Assembly: GCA_035763745.1 (NCBI GenBank)
Contig: DASUAO010000023.1
Location: 1 to 64,000 of the forward strand
Reading direction: 5' to 3'
Length of the DNA: 64,000 nt
Source: DASUAO01 sp035763745
Lineage (GTDB): Bacteria; Actinomycetota; Acidimicrobiia; IMCC26256; PALSA-555
Below, piece after piece: positions 8,741 through 16,376 of this stretch. The notes beneath the pieces were generated by a model that was not told where the DNA came from, searched no databases, and worked only from the letters and a program-made list of their open reading frames with translations. Both the position numbers and the translations under genes were made by a program. Every line of letters begins with the position of its first letter. Within the stretch, counting starts at the first letter, position 1.

Positions 8741-9403
8741 TCAACCCCGGTGGCCGTCTGACGCGACGTCAGATCGGCCGCCGATCGCCGCGCACATGAC
8801 CGCGGCCATGACGTCGCGCGCGGCTGCGGGGTCCGCGTCGAGCTGTCGGGACTCCACGTAGTAGCTGGTGCGCTCGATCATGGAGACGAGCGCGAACGCG
8901 GTGAGCCCGGCGTCGAGGTCGGGGGCGGCGTCGCGCACGCGCGCCGCCATCTGGCGTGAGAACTCGGTCACGAGGTCGTCGCCGATGCGACCGAGGTCGG
9001 TGTCGCCGATCTCGGCCTCGGTCCACGTCCTGATGAACGCCCCGTGGCGCCCGTACAGCGCGGCGAAGCGGTCGAGCCAGTCGCGCATCGCGACCGCCGT
9101 CCCGGTGCCTTCGGGGACGAGCGAGGGGAGCTCGCGGGCGAGGTCGGCCATCTCGGCCGCGACGTCGAGCGCGAGAGCTCGGAACAGGTCCTCCTTGGAG
9201 GAGAAGTAGAGGTAGAAGGTGCCGTGCGAGGTCTTGGCCGCCTTCACGATGTCGTCGACCCGTGCGGCGTGGTAGCCCCGGGCCGCGAAGACGACCGCGC
9301 CGGCGTCGAGGAGCGCCGCGAGCGTCCGCTTGCCGCGGGCCCGCAGCTCGCGGCCCTGGGCGGGAGTGCCACCCGGGTCGCGCACCGCCGGTGGGGTTGC
9401 CAT
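8741..9403 (-). CDS. TetR family transcriptional regulator
   Basis: A 220-residue TetR-type repressor with an N-terminal helix-turn-helix (VDDIVKAAKTSHGTFYLYF, ending in the family phrase SKEDLFRAL) and a divergent ligand-binding C-terminal domain. ATG 9403 is chosen because TAGCCT (9416-9411 on the minus strand) lies exactly 7 nt upstream, the leaderless layout. It is divergent from maoC, and the palindrome TGACACTCGTGTCA sits between the two promoters, so autoregulation is likely. Six similar palindromes lie before other catabolic operons here. The effector is probably an acyl-CoA, but this is inference. Confidence 0.88.
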   Translation of the reverse strand: MATPPAVRDPGGTPAQGRELRARGKRTLAALLDAGAVVFAARGYHAARVDDIVKAAKTSHGTFYLYFSSKEDLFRALALDVAAEMADLARELPSLVPEGTGTAVAMRDWLDRFAALYGRHGAFIRTWTEAEIGDTDLGRIGDDLVTEFSRQMAARVRDAAPDLDAGLTAFALVSMIERTSYYVESRQLDADPAAARDVMAAVMCAAIGGRSDVASDGHRG

Positions 9404-9424
9404 CCGCAGGAGGCTACGAGGGGC

Positions 9425-9438
9425 TGACACTCGTGTCA
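9425..9438. promoter_or_regulatory. Operator between tetR and maoC
   Basis: TGACACTCGTGTCA is a perfect palindrome apart from the central TC. The tetR -10 box (minus strand, 9416-9411) and the maoC -10 box TACGCT (9457-9462) lie on either side, so a single bound dimer could affect both promoters. This is the reference site for the pattern seen elsewhere in the window. Confidence 0.72.
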
Positions 9439-9470
9439 CCTTTCGTCCACCCGCGCTACGCTCCCTCGCC

Positions 9471-9890
9471 ATGACCGCACCCAGCTACGACTCGCTCGAG
9501 GTCGGCGCCGAGGCACCCCCGCTCGTCGTCGAGAACCTCACCCGCACCAACTTCGTCCGGTACGCCGGGGCGTCGGGCGACTTCAACCCGATGCACCACG
9601 ACGACACGATCGCCACCCAGGTGGGCAACCCGTCGGTCTTCGGCCACGGCATGCTCACCGCGGGCCTGATGGCGCGGGTCGTGAAGGACTGGTTCGGACC
9701 CGAGGCCATGCGGCGGTTCCAGGTGCGTTTCGCCAAGCAGGTCTGGCCCGGCGACACGATCACCTTCGCCGCCAAGGTCACCGCCAAGCGCGAGGACGAC
9801 GGCGCCAAGCTCGCCGACCTCGAGTGCACGGCCACGAACCAGGACGGGGTCGAGGTGCTCACCGGCACCGCGACCGCCGTCTGCGGCTGA
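9471..9890 (+). CDS. MaoC-like (hot-dog fold) hydratase/dehydratase
   Basis: A 139-residue single hot-dog protein of the MaoC family, which hydrates 2-enoyl-CoA to 3-hydroxyacyl-CoA. The catalytic region reads YAGASGDFNPMHHDD, with the family Asp and His, followed by FGHGMLTAGLMARV. ATG 9471 lies 8 nt after a TACGCT -10 box and is probably leaderless. It is followed 7 nt later by an SDR dehydrogenase; hydratase plus 3-hydroxyacyl-CoA dehydrogenase are consecutive beta-oxidation steps. In some actinobacteria short MaoC proteins act as heteromers; no partner is adjacent here. Confidence 0.88.
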   Translation: MTAPSYDSLEVGAEAPPLVVENLTRTNFVRYAGASGDFNPMHHDDTIATQVGNPSVFGHGMLTAGLMARVVKDWFGPEAMRRFQVRFAKQVWPGDTITFAAKVTAKREDDGAKLADLECTATNQDGVEVLTGTATAVCG

Positions 9891-9897
9891 ACGCCCT

Positions 9898-10803
9898 GTG
9901 GGGCTCCTCGACGGGCGCGTCGCGGTCGTCACGGGCTCGGGCCGGGGCATCGGCCGCGAGTTCGCGCTGTGCCTCGCTCGCGAAGGCGCCAAGCTGGTCG
10001 TGAACGACGTCGGCGTGAGCCTCGACGGTCGGGGGACCGAGGAGGACCCGGCCGTCCAGGTGTGCAAGGAGATCGAAGGGCTCGGTGGCCAGGCCGTCCC
10101 GAGCTACGGGTCGGTCACCGACTTCGTCGCCGCCGAGGGGATCGTGCAGACGGCCGTCGACGCGTTCGGCACGATCGACATCCTGGTGAACAACGCCGGG
10201 ATCGTGCGGGACCGCACCCTGGTGAAGATGACCGAGCAGGACTTCGACGACGTCGTCGCCGTCCACATGAAGGGCGCCTTCAACTGCGCGCGCCACGCCG
10301 CGCCCATCATGAAGGAGCGCGGCTACGGGCGGATCATCAACATCACGTCGTCGGCCGGCCTCCGGGGCAACTTCGGCCAGACCAACTACGGCGGGGCCAA
10401 GGCCGCGCTCATGGGCATGACCTTCATCTGGGCCCTCGAGCTCGGGAAGTCGGGGATCACCGTGAACGCGGTCGCCCCGTCGGGCGCGACGCGCATGACC
10501 GCGGCGTTGTTCGAACGGACCGGGAGCGAGCCGCCGCCCGAGCAGGACCCATCGCTCAACGCGCCGCTCGTCGCCTTCCTCGCGTCGGAGCGCGCCGCGC
10601 ACGTCAACGGCCAGATCCTCGGACGCAGCGACTACTCGTACACGCTGTTCCAGCACCCGAAGCAGATCGCGTGGATGTGGCGTGAGGGTGGCTGGACCCC
10701 CGAGCTGGTCGCCGAGCACTTCGACGCCACACTCGGCCAGCAGCTGCAGACCGTCGGCATGGTCATGCCCGGGGGCATGGAGCGAACGACCGACAAGAAG
10801 TAG
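9898..10803 (+). CDS. SDR dehydrogenase, MFE-2/17-beta-HSD4-like
   Basis: A 301-residue short-chain dehydrogenase. The cofactor motif TGSGRGIG is near residue 12, NNAG follows in the middle, and the catalytic Ser, Tyr and Lys are visible in TSSAGLRGNFGQTNYGGAK. The long C-terminal tail (about 60 residues past the core) is typical of the 3-hydroxyacyl-CoA dehydrogenase part of multifunctional enzyme 2 and of actinobacterial Hsd4A-like enzymes. It starts at GTG 9898, 7 nt after maoC. Likely reaction: NAD-dependent oxidation of a 3-hydroxyacyl-CoA. Confidence 0.85.
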   Translation: MGLLDGRVAVVTGSGRGIGREFALCLAREGAKLVVNDVGVSLDGRGTEEDPAVQVCKEIEGLGGQAVPSYGSVTDFVAAEGIVQTAVDAFGTIDILVNNAGIVRDRTLVKMTEQDFDDVVAVHMKGAFNCARHAAPIMKERGYGRIINITSSAGLRGNFGQTNYGGAKAALMGMTFIWALELGKSGITVNAVAPSGATRMTAALFERTGSEPPPEQDPSLNAPLVAFLASERAAHVNGQILGRSDYSYTLFQHPKQIAWMWREGGWTPELVAEHFDATLGQQLQTVGMVMPGGMERTTDKK

Positions 10804-10814
10804 CAGGTCGTCGC

Positions 10815-11459
10815 ATGGGTCGGTACCGCCTCGGCGTGGTCGACGTCGTGTTCTGGTCCGAGCCGGTCGAGCGGCGCGCGGAGCACGCCGCCGAGCTCGG
10901 GTTCGAGCACATCGACGTCATGGTCGACGTCGATCCCGCCACGCTCCCGATCCCCGTCGGGTGCCCGACGTCGTACCCGAAGCCGGTCGCGGGGTGGTGC
11001 TCCACACCCGCCCCGGCGCGTGCGGCGGGTACCGACATGTGGGAGCGAGCGGTCCGCTGGTGGCAGCGGTCGCCGGGCGCGCTCCTCGAGCCCTGGGCGG
11101 GCGCGGTCGTGCACTCGCTGGAGACGGCGCAGGCGATGATGGCCGAGGTCCCGGGGCTGCGGCTGCTCGTCGACACGGGGCACGTCGCCGACTGGGGCGG
11201 TGACCCGCTGGAGCTTCTCGAGTACGCCGGGCACGTCCAGCTGCGCCAGGGCGCGCCCGGCTCCACCCAGGTGCACGTCGACGACGCACGCGGGGTCGTC
11301 GACTTCGCGGCCGTGCTCAGCCGGCTCGACGACCTCGGCTACGAGGGCAGCCTGTCGGTGGAGTACTTCGACATCCCGGAGCAGGGCTGGGGCCTCGACG
11401 ACCCGATCGCCTGGGCGGTCGACCTCCGGCACCACGTGCGCGCGCTGCTGGGCGATTGA
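10815..11459 (+). CDS. Sugar phosphate isomerase/epimerase-like TIM barrel protein
   Basis: A 214-residue protein related to the xylose isomerase-like TIM barrel (AP endonuclease 2) family. Visible elements are LLVDTGHVADWGGDP, which supplies likely metal ligands, VQLRQGAPG, and a glutamate in SVEYFD near the C-terminus. It is shorter than typical family members (270-300 residues), with the first barrel strands apparently abbreviated. It lies 11 nt after the SDR gene and ends its operon. Substrate unknown. Confidence 0.68.
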   Translation: MGRYRLGVVDVVFWSEPVERRAEHAAELGFEHIDVMVDVDPATLPIPVGCPTSYPKPVAGWCSTPAPARAAGTDMWERAVRWWQRSPGALLEPWAGAVVHSLETAQAMMAEVPGLRLLVDTGHVADWGGDPLELLEYAGHVQLRQGAPGSTQVHVDDARGVVDFAAVLSRLDDLGYEGSLSVEYFDIPEQGWGLDDPIAWAVDLRHHVRALLGD

Positions 11460-11492
11460 GCGTCCCCGGCTCGGACCGTCGCGGCTCGGGGC

Positions 11493-12209
11493 TCAGGTGT
11501 CCCCGCCGAGGTAGGTCTCGGCGGCCGCAGCCTCGGCGTCCGCAGTCGAGCCACGCCACGCGACCTGTCCCCGGCGCAGGATCAGAGCCGTGTCGCACAG
11601 CGCGAGCGCGCGGCCGACGAACTGCTCGATCAGCAGAAGCGTGGCCCCCGCCTCGCGTGCCTCGTGCAGGGCCTCGAAGACCTCGTCGATGAGCAGCGGC
11701 GCGAGGCCGAGCGAGAGCTCGTCGGCGACGACGAGGTGGGGCGGTGCGGCGAGGACTCGGGCGAGCGCGAGCATCTGCTGCTGGCCGCCCGACAACGTGG
11801 ACGCGCGCTGGCCGAGCCGCTCGGCAAGGATGGGAAACCGGGTGAGGGCTCGCTCGATGGCGGCGCTACGTTCGTGACGGGGGACCGCGTGGCGCAGCCC
11901 CATGCGAAGGTTGTCGAGGACCGTGAGGGCGGGGAAGATCCCTCGTCCCTCTGGTACATGGGCCACGCCGAGCCGGGCGATGCGGTGCGGTGACCACCGG
12001 GTGACCCGCCTGTCGTCGATCAGCACCTCGCCCCGGCTGGGAGTGACGACTCCGGTGATCGCCCGGGCGAGCGAGCTCTTGCCGGCCCCGTTGGCCCCGA
12101 GGATTGCGAGCGCGCTCCCGGGCTCGACGTCGAGCGACACGCCCGAGAGCGCACGTGCGGCCCCGTAGCGGACGTCGATGGTGTCGACGACCAGGTGTAC
12201 GCCGCTCAC
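11493..12209 (-). CDS. Liv-type ABC transporter ATP-binding protein (LivF-like), second importer
   Basis: A 238-residue ATPase with Walker A GANGAGKSS, the LivF phrase AHVPEGRGIFPALTVLDNL, signature TLSGGQQQM and Walker B LVVADELSLGLAP. GTG 12209 overlaps the livG TGA; the longer frame upstream is a shadow of the permease gene. It is the last gene of the second Liv operon and converges with the TIM-barrel gene 33 bp away. Confidence 0.92.
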   Translation of the reverse strand: MSGVHLVVDTIDVRYGAARALSGVSLDVEPGSALAILGANGAGKSSLARAITGVVTPSRGEVLIDDRRVTRWSPHRIARLGVAHVPEGRGIFPALTVLDNLRMGLRHAVPRHERSAAIERALTRFPILAERLGQRASTLSGGQQQMLALARVLAAPPHLVVADELSLGLAPLLIDEVFEALHEAREAGATLLLIEQFVGRALALCDTALILRRGQVAWRGSTADAEAAAAETYLGGDT

Positions 12210-13018
12210 GACTCCACCTCCGTCCCGAGGTAAGCGGCACGCACGGCGGGATCCGAGCGGATCGCGTCGGGTGCTCCCGACGCGATGCACCGGCCGAAGT
12301 CGAGGACGTACACGTGGTCGGAGAGCCCGAGGACGAGATCGACGTCGTGCTCGACGAGGAGGAAGGCGACGGTCGAGCCGAGCCGGGCGCGGCGCAGCGC
12401 ATCGGCGAGGAGCTCGGTCTCGTGCTCGTCGAGTCCGGCGCTCGGCTCGTCGAGGAGGACGACGTCGGGATCGGCCGCGAGCGCGCGACCGACCTCGACG
12501 AGGCGACCCGTCCCGAGTGGAAGCGCGTCCGCGAGCTGTCCGGCCACGTCGCCGAGGCGGAGGCTGTCGAGCAGCCCGTCGACCGTGGCGTCCTCCTGGG
12601 CGTCGTGGTGGCGGCCGAGACCGAGGAGGTCGAGGGTGAGGTGATGCCGGCGTCGGCGGGCCCGGTAGGCGAGCACGAGGTTCTCCCGCACCGTCAGCTC
12701 CGAGAACAGCTCGCTGCGCTGGTACGTGCGGGCCAGGCCGCGCCGAGCCCGGGCCGGCGGGCTGAGACGGTTCACGTCGCGTCCGGCGAGCGAGACGGTG
12801 CCCTCGTCGGGCGCCAGCAGTCCGGACATCACATTGAAGAGGGTCGTCTTGCCGGCGCCGTTCGGCCCGACGAGGCCCACGGTCGTGGCGGGCGCGACGT
12901 CGAGGTCGATCGCGTCGAGTGCGGTGAGGCCTCCGAAGCGGACCGTGACGGCCGACACGGCCAGCGCAGGTGCAGCGGGGGCGGACACGGCGGGTGTCGC
13001 CACCGGGTCGGCGCTCAC
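12206..13018 (-). CDS. Liv-type ABC transporter ATP-binding protein (LivG-like), second importer
   Basis: A 270-residue ATPase with Walker A GPNGAGKTT, the LivG phrase ARTYQRSELFSELTVRENL, and Walker B VVLLDEPSAGLD. The signature is degenerate: LPLGTGRLVEVG replaces LSGGQ, as is common in LivG proteins. GTG 13018 overlaps the permease stop (GTGA). An alanine- and proline-rich N-terminal extension of about 20 residues precedes the ATPase domain. Confidence 0.92.
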   Translation of the reverse strand: MSADPVATPAVSAPAAPALAVSAVTVRFGGLTALDAIDLDVAPATTVGLVGPNGAGKTTLFNVMSGLLAPDEGTVSLAGRDVNRLSPPARARRGLARTYQRSELFSELTVRENLVLAYRARRRRHHLTLDLLGLGRHHDAQEDATVDGLLDSLRLGDVAGQLADALPLGTGRLVEVGRALAADPDVVLLDEPSAGLDEHETELLADALRRARLGSTVAFLLVEHDVDLVLGLSDHVYVLDFGRCIASGAPDAIRSDPAVRAAYLGTEVES

Positions 13019-14919
13019 CCGTGGCTCCTCGCGGTCGGGCGGGCGAGGCGGCCCCGGGACCACCCGGCGAGCCCGCGCAGCTGCTGGGCTTGCAGGGCGA
13101 GCATGCCGCGCGGCTCGCGGGCGAGGCCGATCGCACCGAGGCCGAATCCGACCGCGGTGAGCAGCACGTAGCGCGGTTCGAGGTTGTCGCTGACGAGCTG
13201 GGAGATGACCGGGAGCGCGAGGCCCGCCACGAGTGCACCCCAGGGGGAGCGGATGCCCCAGGTGACGACCACCGCGAGCCAGACGATGCCGAGGAGCGCG
13301 TTGTAGTCGCTCGGCAGCGCGAGATAACGGTAGGTCGCGAGCAGGCCGCCGCCGATGCCGGCGATGAACGCGCTGAACGTGAACGCGGTCAATTTGGTCC
13401 GTACGACGCTGACGCCGATCGTCGCCGTGGCCGTCTCGCTCGACCGCACGGCCCCGAGCTCGAGACCGGTCGTCGACCGACGCAGGTTGGCGATCAGGAG
13501 CGCGAGGACGGCGAAGACCGCGAGGAGCAGGTAGTAGAAGCGCTCGTCGGAGTCGAACGTGAAGGAGCCGATCGCCGGTCGGTTCAGGAACACGCCCGCG
13601 CCCACCTGGTCGAAGTCCTCGATGCGGAAGATGATGTTGTCGAGCAGCAGGGCGAACGACAGCGTCGCGAGGCCGAGGTAGAGGTCGCCGAGGCGCACGG
13701 CCAGCATCGCGACGAGCATCCCGCAGGGCATCGCGATCACACCGCCCACCAGGATCGCCAGTCCGATCGGCCAGCCGTGCTCGGTTGCCAGCTGGGCCGT
13801 GGCGATCGCACCCACGCCGGCGAAGGAGATCTGGCAGAGCGAGATCATGCCGCCCTCTCCGGTCACGACCGTGAACGAGAGGAAGATGATCGCGAGCGCG
13901 ACGCCGCCGGCGACGATCCCGATCCAGAAGGTGTCGAGGAGCTGGGGGCCGAGCAGGAGGATCGCGGCGCCCGCCAGGTAGGTCGTTCCCCGCTGCCACC
14001 ACGGCCGATCCCCCGGAGCGCGATGGTGAGTGGGGCCGCGTGGTGCGGCACCGGCCGGGTCGGGCTGGCTCGGCTCCTTGCCCAGGTTGCTGTACAGGAG
14101 CAGGAACACGGCCATCACCGCGAACGGGATGCTCGGGCGGATGCCCTGCGACAGGATGCCGCTGCTCGGGAGGAACTTCACGCTCAGTCCCTGGATGACG
14201 CCGACGAGCAGCGCACCCCCGAACGCGAGCGTGAGGCTCTCCATGCGCGCGATGACGGCGGCTGCGAACGACGCGATCACGAAGACCGCGTAGCTCCCGG
14301 GACTGAGGTTGATGATCGGGGCGACGAGCACGCCCGCGAGCCCGGCGAGGAAGGATCCGATCGCCCACGTCGCCGCCGAGATCGCCTTGGAGTTCGTCCC
14401 GACCAGCTCGCTCATCGTCTGGGAGTCGACGACGCCGCGGACGCTGAGTCCGAAGCCGGTGAAGCGCAGGACGATCGCGAGCACCACCGCGACGGTGAGC
14501 GCGGCCCCGAAGATGATGAGCTGGTCGGCGTCGAGGCGGGTCCCGAGGACGTTCACGATGTCGGGCGTGTCCCCTGCGAGGCCGGGTGCCCGGAAGATCT
14601 GCTCGTCGCCGAAGACGAACTGCGTGGCGGGAGGGATGGCGACGAAGAGCCCGACCGTCGACACGAGCTTGATCGTCGGCGTGGCCCGGGTGAGACGTCG
14701 GAACAGCACCGCCCAGAGCGCGAGCCCGACGGTGGGGCCGATGATGCCGATCGAGACCACCGCGGCAGCGCCGATCGACCAGCCGCGACGGGTGTTGAGC
14801 TCGTAGAAGCAGCTCGCGACCAGGTAGGCGATCGCGCCGTGGGCGAAGTTGAAGATGTGCGATGCCTTGTAGGTCAGGACGAGCCCGACCGCGGAGATCG
14901 CGTAGACGCCACCGAGCAC
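13015..14919 (-). CDS. Fused LivH-LivM permease, second importer
   Basis: A permease of at least 634 residues with LivH (about 1-280) and LivM (about 320-610) in one chain, lacking the extra C-terminal domain seen in the first importer. Typical segments are LGGVYAISAVGLVLTYKASH, FNFAHGAIAYL and TGEGGMISLCQISFAG. The GTG at 14919 leaves almost no residues before the first transmembrane helix. An in-frame CTG at 14946, 9 nt after a GGAGG site, would add nine hydrophobic residues and may be the real start; an in-frame TAG lies three codons further up. Confidence 0.88.
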   Translation of the reverse strand: MLGGVYAISAVGLVLTYKASHIFNFAHGAIAYLVASCFYELNTRRGWSIGAAAVVSIGIIGPTVGLALWAVLFRRLTRATPTIKLVSTVGLFVAIPPATQFVFGDEQIFRAPGLAGDTPDIVNVLGTRLDADQLIIFGAALTVAVVLAIVLRFTGFGLSVRGVVDSQTMSELVGTNSKAISAATWAIGSFLAGLAGVLVAPIINLSPGSYAVFVIASFAAAVIARMESLTLAFGGALLVGVIQGLSVKFLPSSGILSQGIRPSIPFAVMAVFLLLYSNLGKEPSQPDPAGAAPRGPTHHRAPGDRPWWQRGTTYLAGAAILLLGPQLLDTFWIGIVAGGVALAIIFLSFTVVTGEGGMISLCQISFAGVGAIATAQLATEHGWPIGLAILVGGVIAMPCGMLVAMLAVRLGDLYLGLATLSFALLLDNIIFRIEDFDQVGAGVFLNRPAIGSFTFDSDERFYYLLLAVFAVLALLIANLRRSTTGLELGAVRSSETATATIGVSVVRTKLTAFTFSAFIAGIGGGLLATYRYLALPSDYNALLGIVWLAVVVTWGIRSPWGALVAGLALPVISQLVSDNLEPRYVLLTAVGFGLGAIGLAREPRGMLALQAQQLRGLAGWSRGRLARPTARSHG

Positions 14920-14964
14920 GAACCCCGCGATGATGAATGCCGACAGCGCGTCCTACCTCCGTAT

Positions 14965-15002
14965 CGGGTCGGGTCGGGTCGGGTCGGGTCGGGTCGGGTC
15001 GG
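14965..15002. repeat. CGGGT pentanucleotide microsatellite, 7 copies
   Basis: Seven perfect copies of CGGGT (14965-14999) plus CGG. They fill most of the gap between the binding-protein gene and the permease gene. On the plus strand the GGG runs are separated by TC, a G-quadruplex-capable pattern on the template strand for these genes. Copy-number change would alter the spacing between the two genes but no protein. Confidence 0.9.
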
Positions 15003-15014
15003 TGGTGCAGGTGG

Positions 15015-16289
15015 CTATGGCCGCTTGACCACCTTGCCGCAGAGTGGCACCGCACCGTCGACCAGCTCGAACTTCGTGCCGTCCGCCGACACCTGCACGT
15101 AGTTGTAGCAACGCTGCGCCTTGCCGAAGGTCTTCGCCTGGTTGATCGGCGTGAGCAGGAGACCGTCGGCGTCGTAGTCCTTGACCTTGCGCAGGTTCTT
15201 GATGAACGCCTTGCGCGTCGGGCACTTCCCGGCTTCCTGGAGCCCGCGGATGGCGAGGTCGGCCGCGAGCCACCCGTTCATGCTGAGCTGCTGCTTCGCC
15301 GGCTGCGCGTCCGGCTCGTACTCGGCCATCGCGTCCTCGAACGTCTGGTGCGCCGGGAGGTCGAGCTCGAAGGGCGCGAAGTCGACGAGGAAGTACACAC
15401 CGGCGATCTTCGGGCCGAAGGCGTCGACGATCCGCTGGTCGTAGCCGGTCGGCGAGAGCGCGGCCTTGAAGTCGATCCCGGCGTCCTTGGCCTTCAGGTA
15501 GAGCTGGGTGTAGAGGGGCTGCTGGATCGAACCCCAGAGGGTGTCGACGCCCTTCTCCTTCATGGCCGCGACATCCGCGGTGTAGTCGGTGCCGGTCGGC
15601 GGGATGTCGGTCTTGAGGTACCCGACCTTCAGGCCCACCGCCTTGGCCGCGTCGGCCGAGCCCTTGGCGGCGGTGGCGGACTCGGTGACGTCGATCCCGA
15701 TCGAGGCCACGTTCGTTGCGCCGTGGGCCTTCAGGAACTCCGCGCCTCCGGTGGTCACCGTCGGCCCGCCGTCGGGCTGGGGCACCGTGCTCCCGGCGTG
15801 GCCGAACATGTTCTTGTAGACGCCCCACACGTAGTTGATCGGCCAGCCGGTGACCGGGACACCCTTCTGGTTCAGGTACTTCGCCGACGGCCCCTTCGAT
15901 GCCGGGCTCGCCTCGATCACCATGAACACGCCCTCGGAGTCGACGAGCTGACGCGCGGCGGCGAAGTTCGCCGTGAGGTCGCCCTTGTCGTCGGCCTCGG
16001 TGTAGACGAGCTCGCGCCCGTTCACGCCCCCGTTGGTGGCGTTCTCGTACGCGAGGCGGGCGCGCACCCCGGCGCCGTAGGGGAGGAACTGGCTCCCGAA
16101 GGCCTCGCTCGTCTGCGGGTAGAGCGCCCCGATCTTGATCTCCTTGGCGGTGACCCCGGGGCTGTCGCACGACGCGGCGCCCGCTGCAGTGACGCCGGGA
16201 CCGGTCGTGGCGAGCGTGGCCGCGAGCAGCGCGACGATCCCGACGAGCGAGACGAGGCGAACGGACGGCGCTTCGGTGATCGTGCGCAT
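15015..16289 (-). CDS. Liv-type ABC transporter substrate-binding protein, second importer
   Basis: A 424-residue periplasmic-binding-protein type I receptor with a signal peptide (hydrophobic core VSLVGIVALLAATLATTG). A cysteine lies in AASCDSPGV, but no good lipobox precedes it. The mature start GVTAKEIKIGALYP is typical of the family. ATG 16289 follows an AGGGGGAACC ribosome-binding site, and TAGGGT at 16336-16331 is a candidate -10 box. Although co-directional with the ligase gene (88-bp gap), it probably has its own promoter. The ligand is unknown. Confidence 0.9.
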   Translation of the reverse strand: MRTITEAPSVRLVSLVGIVALLAATLATTGPGVTAAGAASCDSPGVTAKEIKIGALYPQTSEAFGSQFLPYGAGVRARLAYENATNGGVNGRELVYTEADDKGDLTANFAAARQLVDSEGVFMVIEASPASKGPSAKYLNQKGVPVTGWPINYVWGVYKNMFGHAGSTVPQPDGGPTVTTGGAEFLKAHGATNVASIGIDVTESATAAKGSADAAKAVGLKVGYLKTDIPPTGTDYTADVAAMKEKGVDTLWGSIQQPLYTQLYLKAKDAGIDFKAALSPTGYDQRIVDAFGPKIAGVYFLVDFAPFELDLPAHQTFEDAMAEYEPDAQPAKQQLSMNGWLAADLAIRGLQEAGKCPTRKAFIKNLRKVKDYDADGLLLTPINQAKTFGKAQRCYNYVQVSADGTKFELVDGAVPLCGKVVKRP

Positions 16290-16330
16290 GGTTCCCCCTA
16301 CCTGGCCTCGTGTCGGGCCATGAGGTCCGA

Positions 16331-16336
16331 ACCCTA
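16331..16336 (-). promoter_or_regulatory. -10 box (TAGGGT) of the second Liv operon
   Basis: TAGGGT on the minus strand lies in the 88-bp gap upstream of the binding-protein gene, giving a leader of about 35 nt that contains the purine-rich ribosome-binding site. Assignment rests on the TANNNT form shared with many promoters in this window. Confidence 0.45.
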
Positions 16337-16376
16337 GCGACGGACGGGGATCACCGACAACGACGTCGGGTCGGCC

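Noticed and set aside
8758..8772. Additional operator CTGACGCGACGTCAG
   Set aside because: The core spacing is five, not six, and it lies within the C-terminal codons of the TetR gene rather than in a promoter; kept only as a weak possibility.
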